Assembly: GCA_035041965.1 (NCBI GenBank)
Contig: JAPYMA010000578.1
Location: 30,500 to 94,499 of the forward strand
Source: Anisakis pegreffii
Taxonomy: Eukaryota; Nematoda; Chromadorea; Rhabditida; Anisakidae
Reading direction: 5' to 3'
Length of the DNA: 64,000 nt
Shown here: positions 1-13,499 of the stretch, piece by piece
Layout: every line of letters starts with the position of its first letter
How positions within the stretch are numbered: the first letter of the stretch is position 1
Notes under the pieces: generated by a model
The model's database searches: none
Seen by the model: only the letters and a program-made list of their open reading frames with translations
What the model was told of the DNA's origin: nothing
Translations under genes and position numbers: made by a program

Positions 1-3000
1 AATTTGCTATTCTTTTTCGATTTCTGTCTGCTTTTTCCAATCTTATCACCCCTCGCCGACATTAGTTGGGGCAGCATATTGCTATCATTTGCACCGGATT
101 TTGCTGCGAACGGATGTTACTGTTATTACTAATTTTTGAAAAATTTATTGGTTCTATAAGAGACTTTTATGAATCAGTTGATTAGCGTTTATGCATTTTT
201 TCCTTCAATTATTGTCTGCATCATTATTGTGCCATATGTACCAGTAATTTCGCTTAATTATGCCCATTGGTTCAGTAGAGAATATTTCTCTTTGCTATTC
301 TATATCAACTGCTTTTATCAATGCAAAATTTTCAAGCGATAATTACAGTAATCATCCAAAAATTAACTCATCATTAAAGCAAAAACCCAACAGCAACAAA
401 AAATGGTGTTAAAAATTTACAACATTTGCTTTTTTTTGTACTATGTTAGCTTTTCGCCGATATTATGAAAGATCAACGCTGCATTTCACTTGAGCAAACC
501 TTCTAAGATTTATTCAGCTTACAATCAATCGATGATGGAATCAGTAAAACTTTTTGCTAATATTTTTCCAGTCTAAACGACGATTACTATTCACATATAT
601 GTACAGAGATATTTCGCAAAATTTATCTGATCATTTCTATTTCTGTATTATACTTGAGGATATTTGGAATTTTCACAGTCCAGTTCTTATCGTTGTGAAA
701 CGTTGATTGGAATCTAGAGTCGAAGCTATTCCGTCGACAATGCTGCTGAAGCCTTTTCGGATTCATCCACATACTTTCTGAAGATATGGTTGAAATTTGA
801 TAATGTTTGTGCTTTCAAACAGCATAGACCCAAAGAGGATCAAAAATAGGAGCTGCGCATTTAAGCAAGAAATTATTATAGGTTATCTGCTGCTGATAAA
901 AACATGTTCAAACATTCTAAAATATGATGAGGTTATAAAGATGCTCTCGACAAAAAGATTTACTTTGATGATGCACACCCAAAAAGCGCTATTGATCATG
1001 ACATTGTCGATTAATTGATGATTTTTTTTCCACGATTTGATACGTGGGAATATTTGCACTCAAAAGCTTTATTTTGCATAAAATCATTCCGCATCGTTGT
1101 TCTGAACGAAATGCGATTTGATAAATGATTCTTTACGCGTAACTCATTTAGTGCTCATCGATGTGAGGAGAAGTATTGATTGTTTTCACTCATTTAATCG
1201 TTAAACGTTTCGTTTCCACTTGGAATAACTTTGCGATTCACGAACACGTAAATTCGAAGCAAGCGAACAACTGATTGAATTTGCTGTTGAAGTGCATTTC
1301 ATTTGTTCGTATTACGTTTGCTTCTCTTTAATTCGTTGCTTGATTTGTTCAGTGAGACGGATATGCATACTATATGCACGATCCTGTACGAATTCCCAAC
1401 CAGATAACTTCATTCGAATATATTTATATATGTATATGTAGATGCAGCATAATCGGATCGAATTTGTTATTGATACGGTTGGTAACTTTTAGGATAACTT
1501 CCTGAAATGTGCGCTGCACTAAAACAAGAAGACCACACATTTTGTTACCAATTAGTAGTTATCAAACAACAATTGATAAGAGCATATGTAAAATTGAACT
1601 GATCAGTTCATAGCGTCAAAAGAAATGCTCAAGCGCTTAGCATTTCAAATAGTAAGGAAAGAAATGAAGGAAGGATGTGTTCGTTAAACGAAGCTGATGA
1701 GTAGTATATAGTATCGTCTAATGTGGATATTTGTAAGAGCTGATCAATATTTGCAACAAATGAATGTTGAAATGACAGACACTCAAATAAGAAAGTTGAT
1801 GATGATGTGCAAAGAAAGAATAATTATCACGTGCTAAGGTGCACTTGTCAAAAAAGGAACAAATTCCAGCAATATTTAGAAAGCATTTATTTGGATGCAC
1901 CATAGTCCATCGATACTGCTCCGGCAATAATTACCTAAAACTTTACATCAATTTTCACTCACTGAGTCATCAGATTCAAATATTGCTTGTAAGTTATCAG
2001 TTTTGTCCTCATTACTCGCACTCCTTTGTTCGCTCTTCTTCCACTAACTCAACCTTGCTATTAAACTGCCGTAATTGTCAAACTATCAAATTACTACCTT
2101 CGCTATTATCTTTACTGTCTTAGCTGCTCGTAGGAAGTTGCCGAGCGATTTCATGCAAATTCTGGTTTTCGTAGATCTTTTTTACTTTTTGAAAATTATT
2201 TCTATGAGAGTTTATCGGAAACATTTTACACGATGGAATTTAATGATTTCTTTCAGTTTGTTTTTCTTTTTTTTTGAAATTTGTATTTTCTCCATGTAGA
2301 GATCGTCGGAATCATGTCAGTAAATGAACGATATGATATAATACTTCAGTGTGGAAGTCGTAAATTCTTCCAACTGTGAAGAATTTTCAAAATTCATTCT
2401 TGAAAATATCGGCACAAAAAATACCAGGTTTAACGCACAATGAAACTTAATGATCGTATAACTTCACCTCATCAAAATCATTATGAAGCACGTCAGAAGG
2501 CGAATGATAGCGTGAATCACAATGTACATTTGTTCCACACGACATGTTGGAGTGATGGAATGGGTTGAAAATTTTTCATTCAGACCGAACGTAGCGTCGT
2601 TAAGCCTGAAACACTTCCAAAGAAACAAAAAATTATGAAGTTGAATGCGCTATATTGGACAGAAATTGGCCGGAGCAAGTAGAAAAACATGCAATTGACG
2701 GTTTTATATCCGCATTCCGTAAAAACATAGCTGTTAATGATATGCGTTTATGTGTTTATGTACACATCGCATAATAGCAGTATATCCTATTCATTTAATA
2801 TTCTATCACATAAACTGGCTATATATTTGAATTTGTGTACATGCGTAGGATGTATGTAAAATGCCATGCTCAACTTCATGTCATCACCGCATTCAGCTTA
2901 TTTATGAAAATTCCCAAGCTTTGTTTTCATATTTTGAAGCTTTCTTAGTGTTAGGTCATAAATAAGTAAAAGGTGGTAAACATAGTTGAGAAGATCTCAT

Positions 3001-3946
3001 TCGAATGCTACTGATTGAGGAAAGAGGATTGAGAGAGAAAAGTGCAATTAGATCAAATGCATCGGTCTTGCTTCATTTGTCTCCGCGAATAAGGATAGTC
3101 GCAGCTATTATAAGTGAACAGTGATCCGTGGGCTTGATTCGTTTTCGAAATGAAACGTTCCTTCATTCGTTGACGCACATGGCAAGTCAATTTAATATCA
3201 AATGAAGCGAGCAATTCGTTTCGTTTGTTCGTTACCATTTAATTCACATCTCTTTTCAACTCCTCTCCTTTTTATGTTTGACGAAACAAACTTTCAATTA
3301 TAATATTTCACTATCAAAATCTCAAAAAAATTCCCATAATTACAACAAATCTTTCAATGTGATCGATTTAGTGAACGCATCAGATGTATCATTTCAAATA
3401 TTCCTCTTTCTGAGCCATTCGATCATTCAACGTTGCGCAACCGAATTCAAAAATAACCAGAGTTTGATCAATTACATTTTCAAGTTTTTTTGGTTAACTC
3501 GAAATGGATTTTCGAAATGTCCATACTCGTCGGCAATATGCATTTTGCCATGCGAATTTAGTTCATGAACATGATCGAACTATAAAAATGTGTCCAAAAA
3601 CAATTTGTTCAAAAAATGAACGGGATCACCTCGGGACGTTTCTCGATACCACTGAAAGATTTCACGATTTCGGTATACAATGTGCAGCTATCATACATCG
3701 GTCAGCGGTCAGCATAATGCATAACTGAGAATTTTAAAAAGTGAATACTTGTGAAAAAAGTGAATATACTTTTAAGTGAAAAGTGAATACCAATACTTGC
3801 GTTTTACGGTACGATAACGTTCGTTGGTTGGTTATAAACGAGACGTATTCAAGGTAGAGGTATTTTTATTGGAGTCTTGTAAAATTTGATTTAGACAGCA
3901 TGCAAATAAACTTGAACTACAGTCAATCAAGATATGGTTTAAGAGT
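1..3946. other. No gene recognised
   Basis: AT-rich non-coding DNA with many short ATTCATT-type words. The few open frames are under 100 codons, lack recognisable domains and lack consistent splice signals. It may contain the promoter of the potassium-channel gene that follows. Confidence 0.6.
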
Positions 3947-4048
3947 TTGTGGTATTTTATGAAATGCAGATTTATTGCCATTGCCATATTGAATATCGCC
4001 CTAACTAGTGGAGAGTTTATCAATTTGGCGTGTAATTTGGAGAAAATA

Positions 4049-6457
4049 ATGCCGAGACTTGGCCCGCATCGTAAAGTCACCTCACGGCATTGTCCGCAAC
4101 ACCTCAGCCTTCACCCTGCTTATCCGTTCTTTATTGAGCACGAGAAGAAGTCTTGGAAAAAGGTAACAAGTCCGTCTGTTATTGTTGTATATCAATGAAA
4201 CGAAAATATGTCGTTTTATATCGTTCATAATGTTCTCCTATTTCAGACACTTCGTATTGTATTGCCACATGTGGGCCTAGTAACGTTTTGCGTTTTTTAT
4301 GTGCTCGCTGGTGCATGGTTCTTCTATTTGATTGAAGCTTCTGAAGAAAAGATTATGAGGAATAAGGTCTATCAATTCGAATGTTCCATGCAAATTAAGT
4401 GAAAACTTGAAGCAATATTGTAATGTTGTTTAAAAATTTATTTTGATATCGTGGACAGAAGTGATGTGATTCCTTGAATGTTACACTAAATGTCGCTTTA
4501 TTGAAGTATTTACTTCAGACGAATCATCTGCATATTCCAAATACGTTCTCTGACTTGAGTAATTCATTTATGATTTTGCAACTGTTTTTTTAAACATTGT
4601 TGTTTCGATGAATGTTTATTGTTGCTGGTTCGATTGGAACAAATCCACTGGAATTAAACATCAAAAATAATTTCAGGCTGAAAATGAGATACGGACGGAA
4701 AGGCACCGCTTAATGGTATCACTTTGGGAGCAGTCACGTGACAACCAAAGTGCATGGGAAGAGAATGCGTTGAGGTATATTGACAATGCCACTCGTCTAC
4801 TTATCAGTTGGTTTCAACGACGTTACACAGCTGATGAGCAACTCACTTGGTCTTTTCCAACAGCAATATTCTTTTGCATTAGTATGATTACCACTATCGG
4901 TAAGTATGTCAAACTATGAAGTCTTCAGAGAATGAGGATACAATTCAGCCTTCTCTAGATCTAAGCAGCCTGAGAATAGTTGAAGCAGGTGAGACTGAAT
5001 TGTAACTCTGCATAGACTGAAGGCTGACTAAAGGGAAGTAAACTGCATTTTTGTTTGATCATCTCCCGCTTCTGTGTTTAGTGATTGCTTCTAATCATAG
5101 ATTAAGCACATCGTATGTTTATTCGTTCGCAATTCGATTGAGGACTGGTTTTATGATTATTGCAACGATAATGCACTTATAGGATACGGTAATTTAGTAC
5201 CATCAACAACACAAGGGCAAGTTGTTTGCATTATTTATGGCATTTTTGGCATTCCTCTGATGTTGATTACTGTAGCAGATGCTGGTAAATTTATCGGTGA
5301 TGCTCTAAGATGTCTGATGCGACGCGGTAAAGGCTCTGGTAAGATAACGTTTCCTCAGACGACTGACTAATCTTATTCATTGTAGATTGTTATCACATCT
5401 AACTCATTTAAAATTTTCATGTACAAACGGACCACTGCCAGTCTCTGCGTTATTACTGCTCATGATTGCGTACATGACAATTGGTGCCGTTTTGTTGCAT
5501 TCGTATGAAAAATGGTCATTTGGTCAAGCATTTTATTGGGCATTCATTTCGATGTCTTCTATCGGTATGCATCATTTGTTACGTTCTGTTGAAGGTTTCA
5601 TTTAGCTCTTTTATTTCGTGCAAGCTGCTCCTCGACTCCAAACAGCAGTGACTCTGGTTGTTACAAAAATTTGATGATAGCAACTTATATGTATGTTTAT
5701 ACGCTCTACTTTCCACTCATTCTCACTTAGTATTGTTATGATGGTAATCTTGATTCGTTCCCTCAAGGATTCGGTGATATCGTTCCGGAGCGTACCGAAA
5801 TGTTTCCCGTAACGATTGCTTACATTCTTGTCGGTCTTGCACTAGCGTCAATGTGCATCGATACAAGTGCTGCTTATTACATTCGAAAAATTCACTTCTT
5901 CGGACGTAAAATGAAATCAGCACAAGCAACCGTTTCTGACCTCATCAGATTATCGGTAAATTCCTTTAATTCGCATCTCAATTTGATATGTTTATTGCCA
6001 ACCAAGTTATTTGAAAGTACTATTTATCATAATATGCTCCATTCGCAGATAATACTATCACGTGTCCTAAATGAAAGATGTGCTAATAAGCTTTGTAAAA
6101 AAGTTGTAATGTTGTGCAAACTCTTTTTTCCTCACGGCTTCTCATCAGTCGCTACATTCTATAAAAGGCTCGGCTAAATTGTTCCAGTGAAGGAATGAAA
6201 TTTGAAATAGATTTAGTTCATCATTCTCAAATAAATGAACTGAAGGCAACGATCATTAACAGGTGTTCATAAAACGTCGTTATCGACTCTCCGAAAAAGA
6301 AGTGAATGAAATGAGTCTTCAAAGTGCGTTAAAGCACATGTTAGCCGCTTGTGATGCGTATGAGCCTGACGATATCAACCTCATTTATTATATCGATCAT
6401 CCATCTTCAGCATTATCACCGTCTGACGACGAGCATCATCTTGAGTATACTCGTTGA
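4049..6457 (+). CDS. Two-pore-domain (K2P/TWK) potassium channel, seven exons
   Basis: Predicted leak potassium channel of the plasma membrane, nematode TWK type. Exons: 4049-4162, 4247-4366, 4677-4899, 5183-5338, 5442-5564, 5768-5955 and 6263-6457. Phases agree and give about 372 residues. TM1 is in exon 2 (LPHVGLVTFCVFYVLAGAWF). The extracellular cap in exon 3 has two sequons (NQS, NAT). The first selectivity filter TTIGYGN is rebuilt exactly across the exon 3/4 junction. TM2 is the segment around GIFGIPLMLITVADAGK. TM3 begins VSALLLLMIAY. The second filter SSIGFGD spans exons 5/6, followed by TM4 (AYILVGLALASMCID) and the YIRKIHFFGRKM motif typical of TWK channels. The start is uncertain: an in-frame ATG also exists at 3959, but the stretch between reads less like a channel N-terminus. 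The exon 5 acceptor is the weakest boundary. The closest C. elegans twk gene was not assigned. Confidence 0.9.
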
Positions 6458-9126
6458 TTATCGACACTTTACAATTTTTTTTTGATTTCTATCACTTTTT
6501 GGATACAACTATTCATGTACATATTCTATCATCAAATTCTTACTGACGATAAATGATTATTGTTTGTGTGATGTGAAAGGACGTTTCAATTTGAATATAT
6601 GAATATTTCAGCGGTAAATGAACTTCTGATGGTTCGATGATATGCAGATTCGATATTCAACGCTTGATTTATTTATGCGGTGCTCATTCTTAAGCGTTGA
6701 ACAACAATGTCAGTTAATTAACCACCTAAACCAATGATGATTACAACCTTATCCAGTATCATCTCTCTCGCACTTTATTATTATTGTTCCTTTCAGAATA
6801 TAATCCTCATTGTTAGAAAATGGCTGGTGCACTAACACATGCGACCAAAGCAAATTCAGTTCCAAAACACAATTTCATGTTGTTTTCGTATAATCATTAT
6901 TTAAGGCTGTTTGTTGGGAAATTGATGGCTTTATGGCTGGTAAAGTACCCAAATGAGCAAAATTCATATTATCATCGACCAAACAAATTCATATAACTAC
7001 AGAACTTGTAGATAACAGTTACGGATCAACGCAAAAAATTGTTAGCAAAAGCATTCTCTATAAAACATTGGGTGTACTTAAACTGTATACTGACTTTGTC
7101 TGTCGAGTTTAAGATGCTGACCAAACGAAACCACTTAAAAATGAGGATTGTTGGAGAAGAACAATGATAATAAATATTGCAGTCAACAGTTATAGTAAAA
7201 AACAACACGTTATAGTGTCTTAGTGTAGGTTTTCTTTGAATCATGTTCATGAATTTTATTTTTGTTTTATTTATCATTCGTTTATTACATTCATTCATAT
7301 CACTACACACGCATCACATCCACCCAAACAAATGTTTTGTTTAATATCATCACGTGTTTTCATTCGTTTCAATACTCATTGATTATTTATTCGAGATAAA
7401 ATTGCTCCATTCAAATTATCTCTTGTTCAAATTATCTGTCACACTTCAAGCTGCCAGTTAACATCAACATGAATCGAATCATCAAAATGTATGCATGCAA
7501 AATTGTGTAATATCATCAGAGTAGTTTGATTTTGTAACCGAATAATCAATGAGGCACACAAAGCAGTAGTGCCAAACTTATATGAACAGTCACGTAAATA
7601 ATTGACTTAAAAGGCCGTTGCCAAATAGATACTCAATGTACTGACCATCAGTTAAAAATATCAAATAATTACAACCAAGCGATTGATAGATTCTAATATG
7701 AATCAAATGCAAATAAATTCATTTTTTGATAAATATCATGCTCAACGACGAGTCTTCATGAATTTATCTAATTCAATTTTCGTTGTATAGCTTTTTCGTC
7801 TGATTAAGTAAGAGTAGAAGAAAAACCTAAGTTATGCGTCCAACTGCTAATAATTTCCAGTTTTCTTTATTCAACAATGAGTGTTTGTGAAGAAACGAAA
7901 AATAAAACAGACTAGTGAATATGCATCTTGTAAACAAAAAAATGTGAAACATGATGAAGTGAAAGAACGAATTGAATGATCTTTCGCGCTGTTGGAATTG
8001 AAAGCATTCATGAAAAAACAATCATTTATTTTTTAAAACAAAAATATACTACATTTCAAGACGAAACTGAATCAAAACCGAACAGCAATCCAAACATATT
8101 CAAAAGAGATTCGCGATACACATTTCCAAAAAAATCCTATACAACAGATGAAAGAAACCCGGCAGGAAGAGATTCTCCTAGAATATGTCTCGACCAATAC
8201 AGATTTGCACAGTTCAAGAGAACTTTCGGCACATGCACGCATACACTGCTTCGGCCGGAAGCATAAAGTCTTCAATGATAAGCGAAAATTTCAGGCATTT
8301 CAGAATAGAGGCGCATAAATCTGCATTTTTAACTTTCAGTTAGATCACGCAAGCAGTAAGACCTCCTTCAGAGTTTGCACCATCCAAAGGCGCTTCTCAT
8401 TGAAGTCTGAAGTAATTTTTGCGATCAAAATCTGTTCAGCATTATGTATGAGACACAAACAGAATCTGCAACGATTAAACTTATACAAAATATGTTATGC
8501 TCCCTATGAATGAAAAGAATTTGGTGATCTGCAAAGAAAAATGAACAATCGATACAATAAAATCAAAACATAGATTTTGTTTCGTTTCAACAACATTCGT
8601 GATAAGATCATTTTTTATGGTGAAATAAGCAATAGTTTCCCTAACATAGGATTGATTAGCACATCACCCATTTTTTATCTTCAATAATCGCTCTTAAAAT
8701 CAATCAGATGTTTGTTTGATAACTTTTAAAGTTGATATCTTAAAGCTTACGAAACCTTTGTTGCATATGGCATTGATGCACCATTGACATCTTACGAAAA
8801 GATAGATCTATTACATTTTAACTATCTATTTACAGAAACTGAATGCTGCAGTGAAAGAGAAATTCGGATGGAGAAAAAAGCAGAAAGTACCAATTGACCA
8901 ACAGTAACGATCAGTAGCGTTTACTTACTAAATGTAAGAATAAATCACGAATCCGTTTGCCCGTTGTTGATCCATTTCTAAAGGTTCAAAAGTTGTTGGA
9001 CTAGATGAGAAATTACCAATAACTATATCACTCTTTTCATAGAAGTTTAATTGAGGAATAAACAATCACTCAATTAATGAACATTTCCAAGAACGATAAT
9101 GTAACAAAGCAACAACAACGCTCCCT
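6458..9126. other. Intergenic, no gene recognised
   Basis: AT-rich sequence between the convergent channel gene and the minus-strand secreted-protein gene. Open frames here are short, overlap on both strands and show no domain or splice structure. It must hold the 3' UTRs of both neighbours. Confidence 0.6.
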
Positions 9127-9681
9127 TCAAACGCATTTGTAAATGAATGCATACAAATCGTTTATCCACGGTTCAACACGAATTCGCTGATAACCTCGTT
9201 CACAGCTGCAAAATATAACAGACTCGTTGATTGAAGTCAACGCTTCTCCCGTTTCGTGAATACGTCCAATCACACGTATCACTCCACGACGACCGCGACA
9301 TGGAATTTTGAATATCTCTTCGGTTCGATGACAGAAGGCCAGCTCAATGGTAGGATCAAGTTGAATTACATGATCTTCGTTTGCAAATGAACAATTCGAA
9401 TCCGAAGCACATTCGCATATCTCGTGGTGAGTGACATTGGCGTCAGCAGTGAAGTCGAACGGCGATAACGGTAAAAGGAATTCATCATAAACAGGTGAAT
9501 CGTCCCAGCCAGATGCCTCTAATCCAGAGCTATCGTCTGCAGAAGGTTGTGGGGTGGGTGGATATGATCTAAGACGTGCTGCACAGGCAATTTGCGGTAG
9601 CGCACAGGGATGGTGTTGTGCGTCGACGAACAACGTGCATAACAACAATAAATGGGCACAAATCGTTGCCCACGGCCACAT
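9127..9681 (-). CDS. Secreted cysteine-rich protein, function unknown
   Basis: A single open exon of 184 codons read from the ATG at 9681 down to the TGA at 9127-9129. The open frame extends to 9699 only through a GTG codon, so the first real ATG was chosen. The N-terminus (MWPWATICAHLLLLCTLFVDAQ, split as MWPWATICAHLLLLC then TLFVDAQ) is a strong signal peptide, probably cut after DAQ. The mature part has about ten cysteines: a CALPQIAC pair, then ICEC, SNC, AFC, IPC, a FCSC pair and the final YKCV. The even number suits disulfide pairing outside the cell. Three N-glycosylation sequons are visible (NVT, NCS, NES). An acidic, proline-rich linker separates the first two cysteines from the rest. 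No transmembrane segment follows the signal peptide. I do not recognise the family; a nematode-restricted extracellular protein is likely. A further upstream exon cannot be excluded. Confidence 0.75.
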   Translation of the reverse strand: MWPWATICAHLLLLCTLFVDAQHHPCALPQIACAARLRSYPPTPQPSADDSSGLEASGWDDSPVYDEFLLPLSPFDFTADANVTHHEICECASDSNCSFANEDHVIQLDPTIELAFCHRTEEIFKIPCRGRRGVIRVIGRIHETGEALTSINESVIFCSCERGYQRIRVEPWINDLYAFIYKCV

Positions 9682-11264
9682 CGCTACCAACAAGCGCACA
9701 ACTGTTTCTCGATCACTTGCTTAACAATGCACACAATCATCACTTTTGAACATCATCGTACCGCCTCCAGTATACCAATATAATGCAATGCGATTCGTGC
9801 CTGATCTTCGCTCTAAACTTAGAACATATCTCTCTTAATGCAAATTAATTCGATGATCTTTCAGCACTTACGAACATCGTCCTACCCCAGTAACCATCCA
9901 TTAAGATACGGTCAAAAAGAATTCACATAATCAACTGGTCGTACATCTAAGTAATATGGCAACGTAGATGGCATATTTCGAGTAGGGGATGGAAAAAGAA
10001 TGTAAGGAAAATGGTTTTTTATGATAATATAAGATAGAACGGACGATTAGAGGTAATTGATAATCTCGGAAATAGTAGCAGCTGAGAGGTGAACAACGAA
10101 AACAAAATGCACCTGGACCATTGTACCTCATAGCAACACACAACAACAACAACTATTAAATTCAATCAACAACGCATCTATTTTATCGATACTTAGTATC
10201 ATTAAGTGAGTTAAGCACATTATCAACATATATTCGGAAGAGGGAGGGGGTGATGGGGAAATTTATAAAAGGGAGAGTGGATGTATGAGAGGAATGATGG
10301 GATATACGCATTTCAAAATTCTTTTGACGGGAATTTACTCGAAGACATACAGGAAATAGTTTAAGAGATTATGGCATATACCGATTGAAAATGGGTGAGA
10401 TTGTTTCCGGTACTTCCCAGTAGAAAAAAAAGAGATTTCGCTAAATTTGAATATCACAAAGAAGAACGATAATGCTCTCAAACTAGAGCATATCATCTGC
10501 AAACAACATGATCTGTCTCGATACCCCTACGCCTCCTCCCTTGTCCGTCTTGATGCCTCCTGCTCCCCCTCCCTGATTACGCCATTGGCTTGGACGATGA
10601 AGGAAGAAGAGTACGAGAATTTAAGAATGTTAAACTTGTAACACTTCAGACTGATTCATATAGTTGATTGGTATGGAAAAACTGATCGACTTGGGCCGTT
10701 GCCGCACAACGCCGTCTGTCTTGCTTTCCGAAAGTTGTCCGTGGAAAAACATCGCCGCTATCACTCTCATCACATTCTATTCAACAAAATTTCTGGCTCT
10801 TTAAACATTTCAAGATTCGTTCCGTGAGAGTCTTATTAACCACAGCCATCAGACTGGATCTTTTTCACAAGTGTTCAAATATTCTCAGTTCTCTTCAAAA
10901 CTGTAACTGGATTTCCTCAGTTCCATCTTGGACAAAAACTTCAAAGGTTCCTTTGATGATCTATTCATTATATGATGAATTTCTGAAAGGAACATTCACA
11001 TCAGAAAACAAACACTCAGCTCATTTTCTCGTAATCTTTTTGAGAAATGCAGTTTCAGTCTCTCACGTTTTCGAATTTCAAAAGGTTTGTGTTATTCAAA
11101 AATTTTATTTCATTTGCCATTCCAATAACTCCAATATTCTTCTCATTTCGGAAAAGAACATATTATGTTCGAGAAAATTTCTTCGATGTTTATACGGAGA
11201 ATTTTCCGAAAATTTCAATTCTCGAACTCTATTTTAGGTTCCGTTCAGTTTAGAGTCACTGATA
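9682..11264. other. Intergenic, no gene recognised
   Basis: Presumed promoter of the minus-strand secreted-protein gene at its left end, then AT-rich DNA. A 137-codon open frame at 10824-11237 has no recognisable domain and sits beside overlapping open frames in a TTTC-rich stretch, so it is not called. Confidence 0.5.
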
Positions 11265-11265
11265 A

Positions 11266-11332
11266 TATAAATATTCGTAATAATAATAATGATAATAATA
11301 AAAACAATAATAATAATAATAATAATAAAATG
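11266..11332. repeat. AAT microsatellite
   Basis: A run of AAT triplets with a few GAT and AAC interruptions. It lies next to the 3' end of the minus-strand LINE that follows. Many non-LTR retrotransposons end in a short simple repeat, so this tract may mark the element's 3' terminus. Confidence 0.8.
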
Positions 11333-11359
11333 GGAATGATTAAAAGTAAGTGGGTGAAA

Positions 11360-12560
11360 TAGCTTCTTTTTCAATTTTTCGCACTCTCCTTGTCAAGTAG
11401 TAAACGAAACTTTAACAGGGACAAGAAGCCGACTTCATATGGTGGAACTGATCGGAGTACTATTTGAATCAACTGTAAGGAGACAATATATCGGGAGAGT
11501 AGATTGCAGGCTCTGACGATCCTATTTGCGAAAGGGAGTCTTGTCATGTTTCATTTGCTATGTTTGACAGCGAGTTTAAGGGAATCATTTTAATGGATTC
11601 GTTCACTGCTTAAGGGAATTCCAAAACTCTTCCATCGGTAGATCACCCTGACGTTTAATGATGTTGTAGTGTGTTCAAAGATCAATATAAAATCTTCGTA
11701 ATTCTAAAGTTCCTAATCCTAATATTGATAATCTCCACTGGTAATCGGATACGTTCCCACACAGCCTCTTCAAGACGAAACGTGTGTATCTTCTTTGAAC
11801 ACTTTTAGTGACACTATCGTAGCGTTTGTGACTGTATTGATCAGAGAAAGACCAAGAGGAAGAGGAATATTGTAGGGTGGGCGAATTTAGGTTACATACT
11901 TCGCTTAGTAAGGATGAGGTAATTAAGCTGAACGTTCTCAATGTGAGTGATGCTCTGGCGTTAGCTTTTTTAACCATACGGGAAATGTGATGATGAAATT
12001 CTAAACTTCGGTCACTTATGACGCCTTGGTCTTGTGTGAATAAGGAGGGAGCTAATTTTTAATTGTGGATGTTGGAGGGGTTACTAGGATTGTTCTATCT
12101 AATTCTAATCAATTTCGTTCATACTGAATCTATCAGTAAAAGCCAATTTGATGGCATCTGCTCTGTAAAATTAAATATAGTTTATTAGTTGCTGGAGAAC
12201 GTGAAGACCTTAACATCATCCACAAACATGAGGCATATTGAGTTTGGAAAAAGGCACTTTTTAGTTAGAATAGGAAATTGAAAAGAACATTGAAGAACAC
12301 CACTGCTGATGTAATCTGAAGAGTTGGATGAATCAGTAATTTGGACTAATTGAAAACGGTTCATAAGAAAATCTGGGATTCAATTGGCCAAGCGACCTCG
12401 TATGCTGTATGCTTGTAATTTTAAGTTTAATTTCGGTATGGATACCCAGTCAAACGCTTGTTTAGAATCGAAATATGTAATGTCGGTGTAGCCTCCTTTG
12501 CATAAATGAGTATCCAATTTTGCTATGATCAAAGTGGAACCGCACTGATTGATCTCTTAT
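11360..12560 (-). mobile_element. Decayed LINE (non-LTR retrotransposon), reverse-transcriptase part
   Basis: Read on the minus strand with frameshifts and stops. From the 5' side the recognisable RT blocks are YFDSKQAFDWVS (about 12440-12475, corresponding to the DFSKAFD motif), then FLMNRFQLVQI with SSGVLQC (about 12300-12370, the nRxQxV and SGVPQGS block), then FVDDVKVF (about 12200-12235, the YADD-type catalytic motif with the Asp pair kept). The C-terminal domain is at 11675-11977 (SVQRRYTRF, SILGLGTLELRRFYIDL). The layout matches the Jockey/CR1-like RT class. The copy is dead: no continuous frame remains. The 3' untranslated part (about 11360-11600) is related to the copy near 44.4 kb. 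Confidence 0.85.
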
Positions 12561-12725
12561 CTAGAAAAGCACACTGGAAACTGGAAAACAGTTGTAAAAT
12601 GGTTTGTCAGTTTGACTGCAGCTATTTTTTCTAAAACTTCAGAACTTGAGCAGGTTAATAAGATGAGATAGTAGTTTTATGGATTCACTTCAGAATCTTT
12701 GCTACATATACGTAAGATGATCGCT

Positions 12726-12790
12726 GATTTTCAGCTCAGGACTGCTCAGGATCAGCTCAGGATCTCTGGATTTCAGCTCAGGATTTTCAG
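12726..12790. repeat. Short tandem repeat of CAGCTCAGGA-like words
   Basis: Four or more imperfect copies of CAGCTCAGGA or GCTCAGGAT within about 65 bp, inside or just 5' of the decayed LINE. Looks like local slippage. Confidence 0.6.
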
Positions 12791-12979
12791 CCAACAGGCG
12801 ATAAGATCTAAACGATCCAGAATTTCAAAAGTAATGTTCAGCATGTTGATATTTTTAAAAGGGAAGTGAGAAAGTATAATGTGAGCTGTCGCCAACTCAC
12901 TGCTTGTCACCTCCGAATTTTGCTGTCGTCGTTCGGTTAATTTCTCATGATTAGAGCTTATTTTGTTATTGACTGACGC

Positions 12980-13262
12980 TCGTTGTTTGAATGACTATCT
13001 CTTGTTGATTGATTCGATAAAAATTTTCAGCTGTTTAATGTCGTCATGAGGTTTTTTTCCATACAAATAAATGGTGCAATTGCAAATTTTGAGAGAAAAT
13101 TTCAAACTAACGATAGCGAATAGCGGACTAATTTTACTTGTTTAGCGGAATAGTGCTCCGCTATTTTTTGGCGATGAAAGCGATAGCGAATAACGCTTGC
13201 AGTTGCTATGATAGCGGATTAGCGAATAGCGTGCTAACTTTTTTTCGTTAGCGTACCCATCT
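12980..13262. repeat. AGCGATAGCG-word repeat, ends GCGTACCCATCTCT
   Basis: Dense short words (TAGCGAATAGCG, CGCTATT and their complements) capable of foldback pairing. The segment ends in TTAGCGTACCCATCTCT. Related copies occur at about 43830-43985 (inverted) and 44850-45130 (same orientation). It may be a subterminal region of a mobile element. Confidence 0.65.
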
Positions 13263-13499
13263 CTATTATTTTGATTCAAGTTATTTTTTATTCAGGTTCA
13301 CATTCTCTTTTTGTTTTAATTTAATTTAATTGTTTTCTGCTACTTTTTTTACCCATTGTTACGTATCACTTTATTCTGTTCTTTCATTATCTATATTGGT
13401 TGGTTTTTTAATTTTGGTTAGATAAGATAAAATTGACTCTTAATTAGTGATATTTCTGTTTCAGTTGAATTGTTCTGTTTCTGTTGTTCCCAGTAATTG

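Noticed and set aside
10824..11237. 137-codon open frame
   Set aside because: TTTC/GAAA-rich stretch with overlapping open frames in other phases and no recognisable motif.
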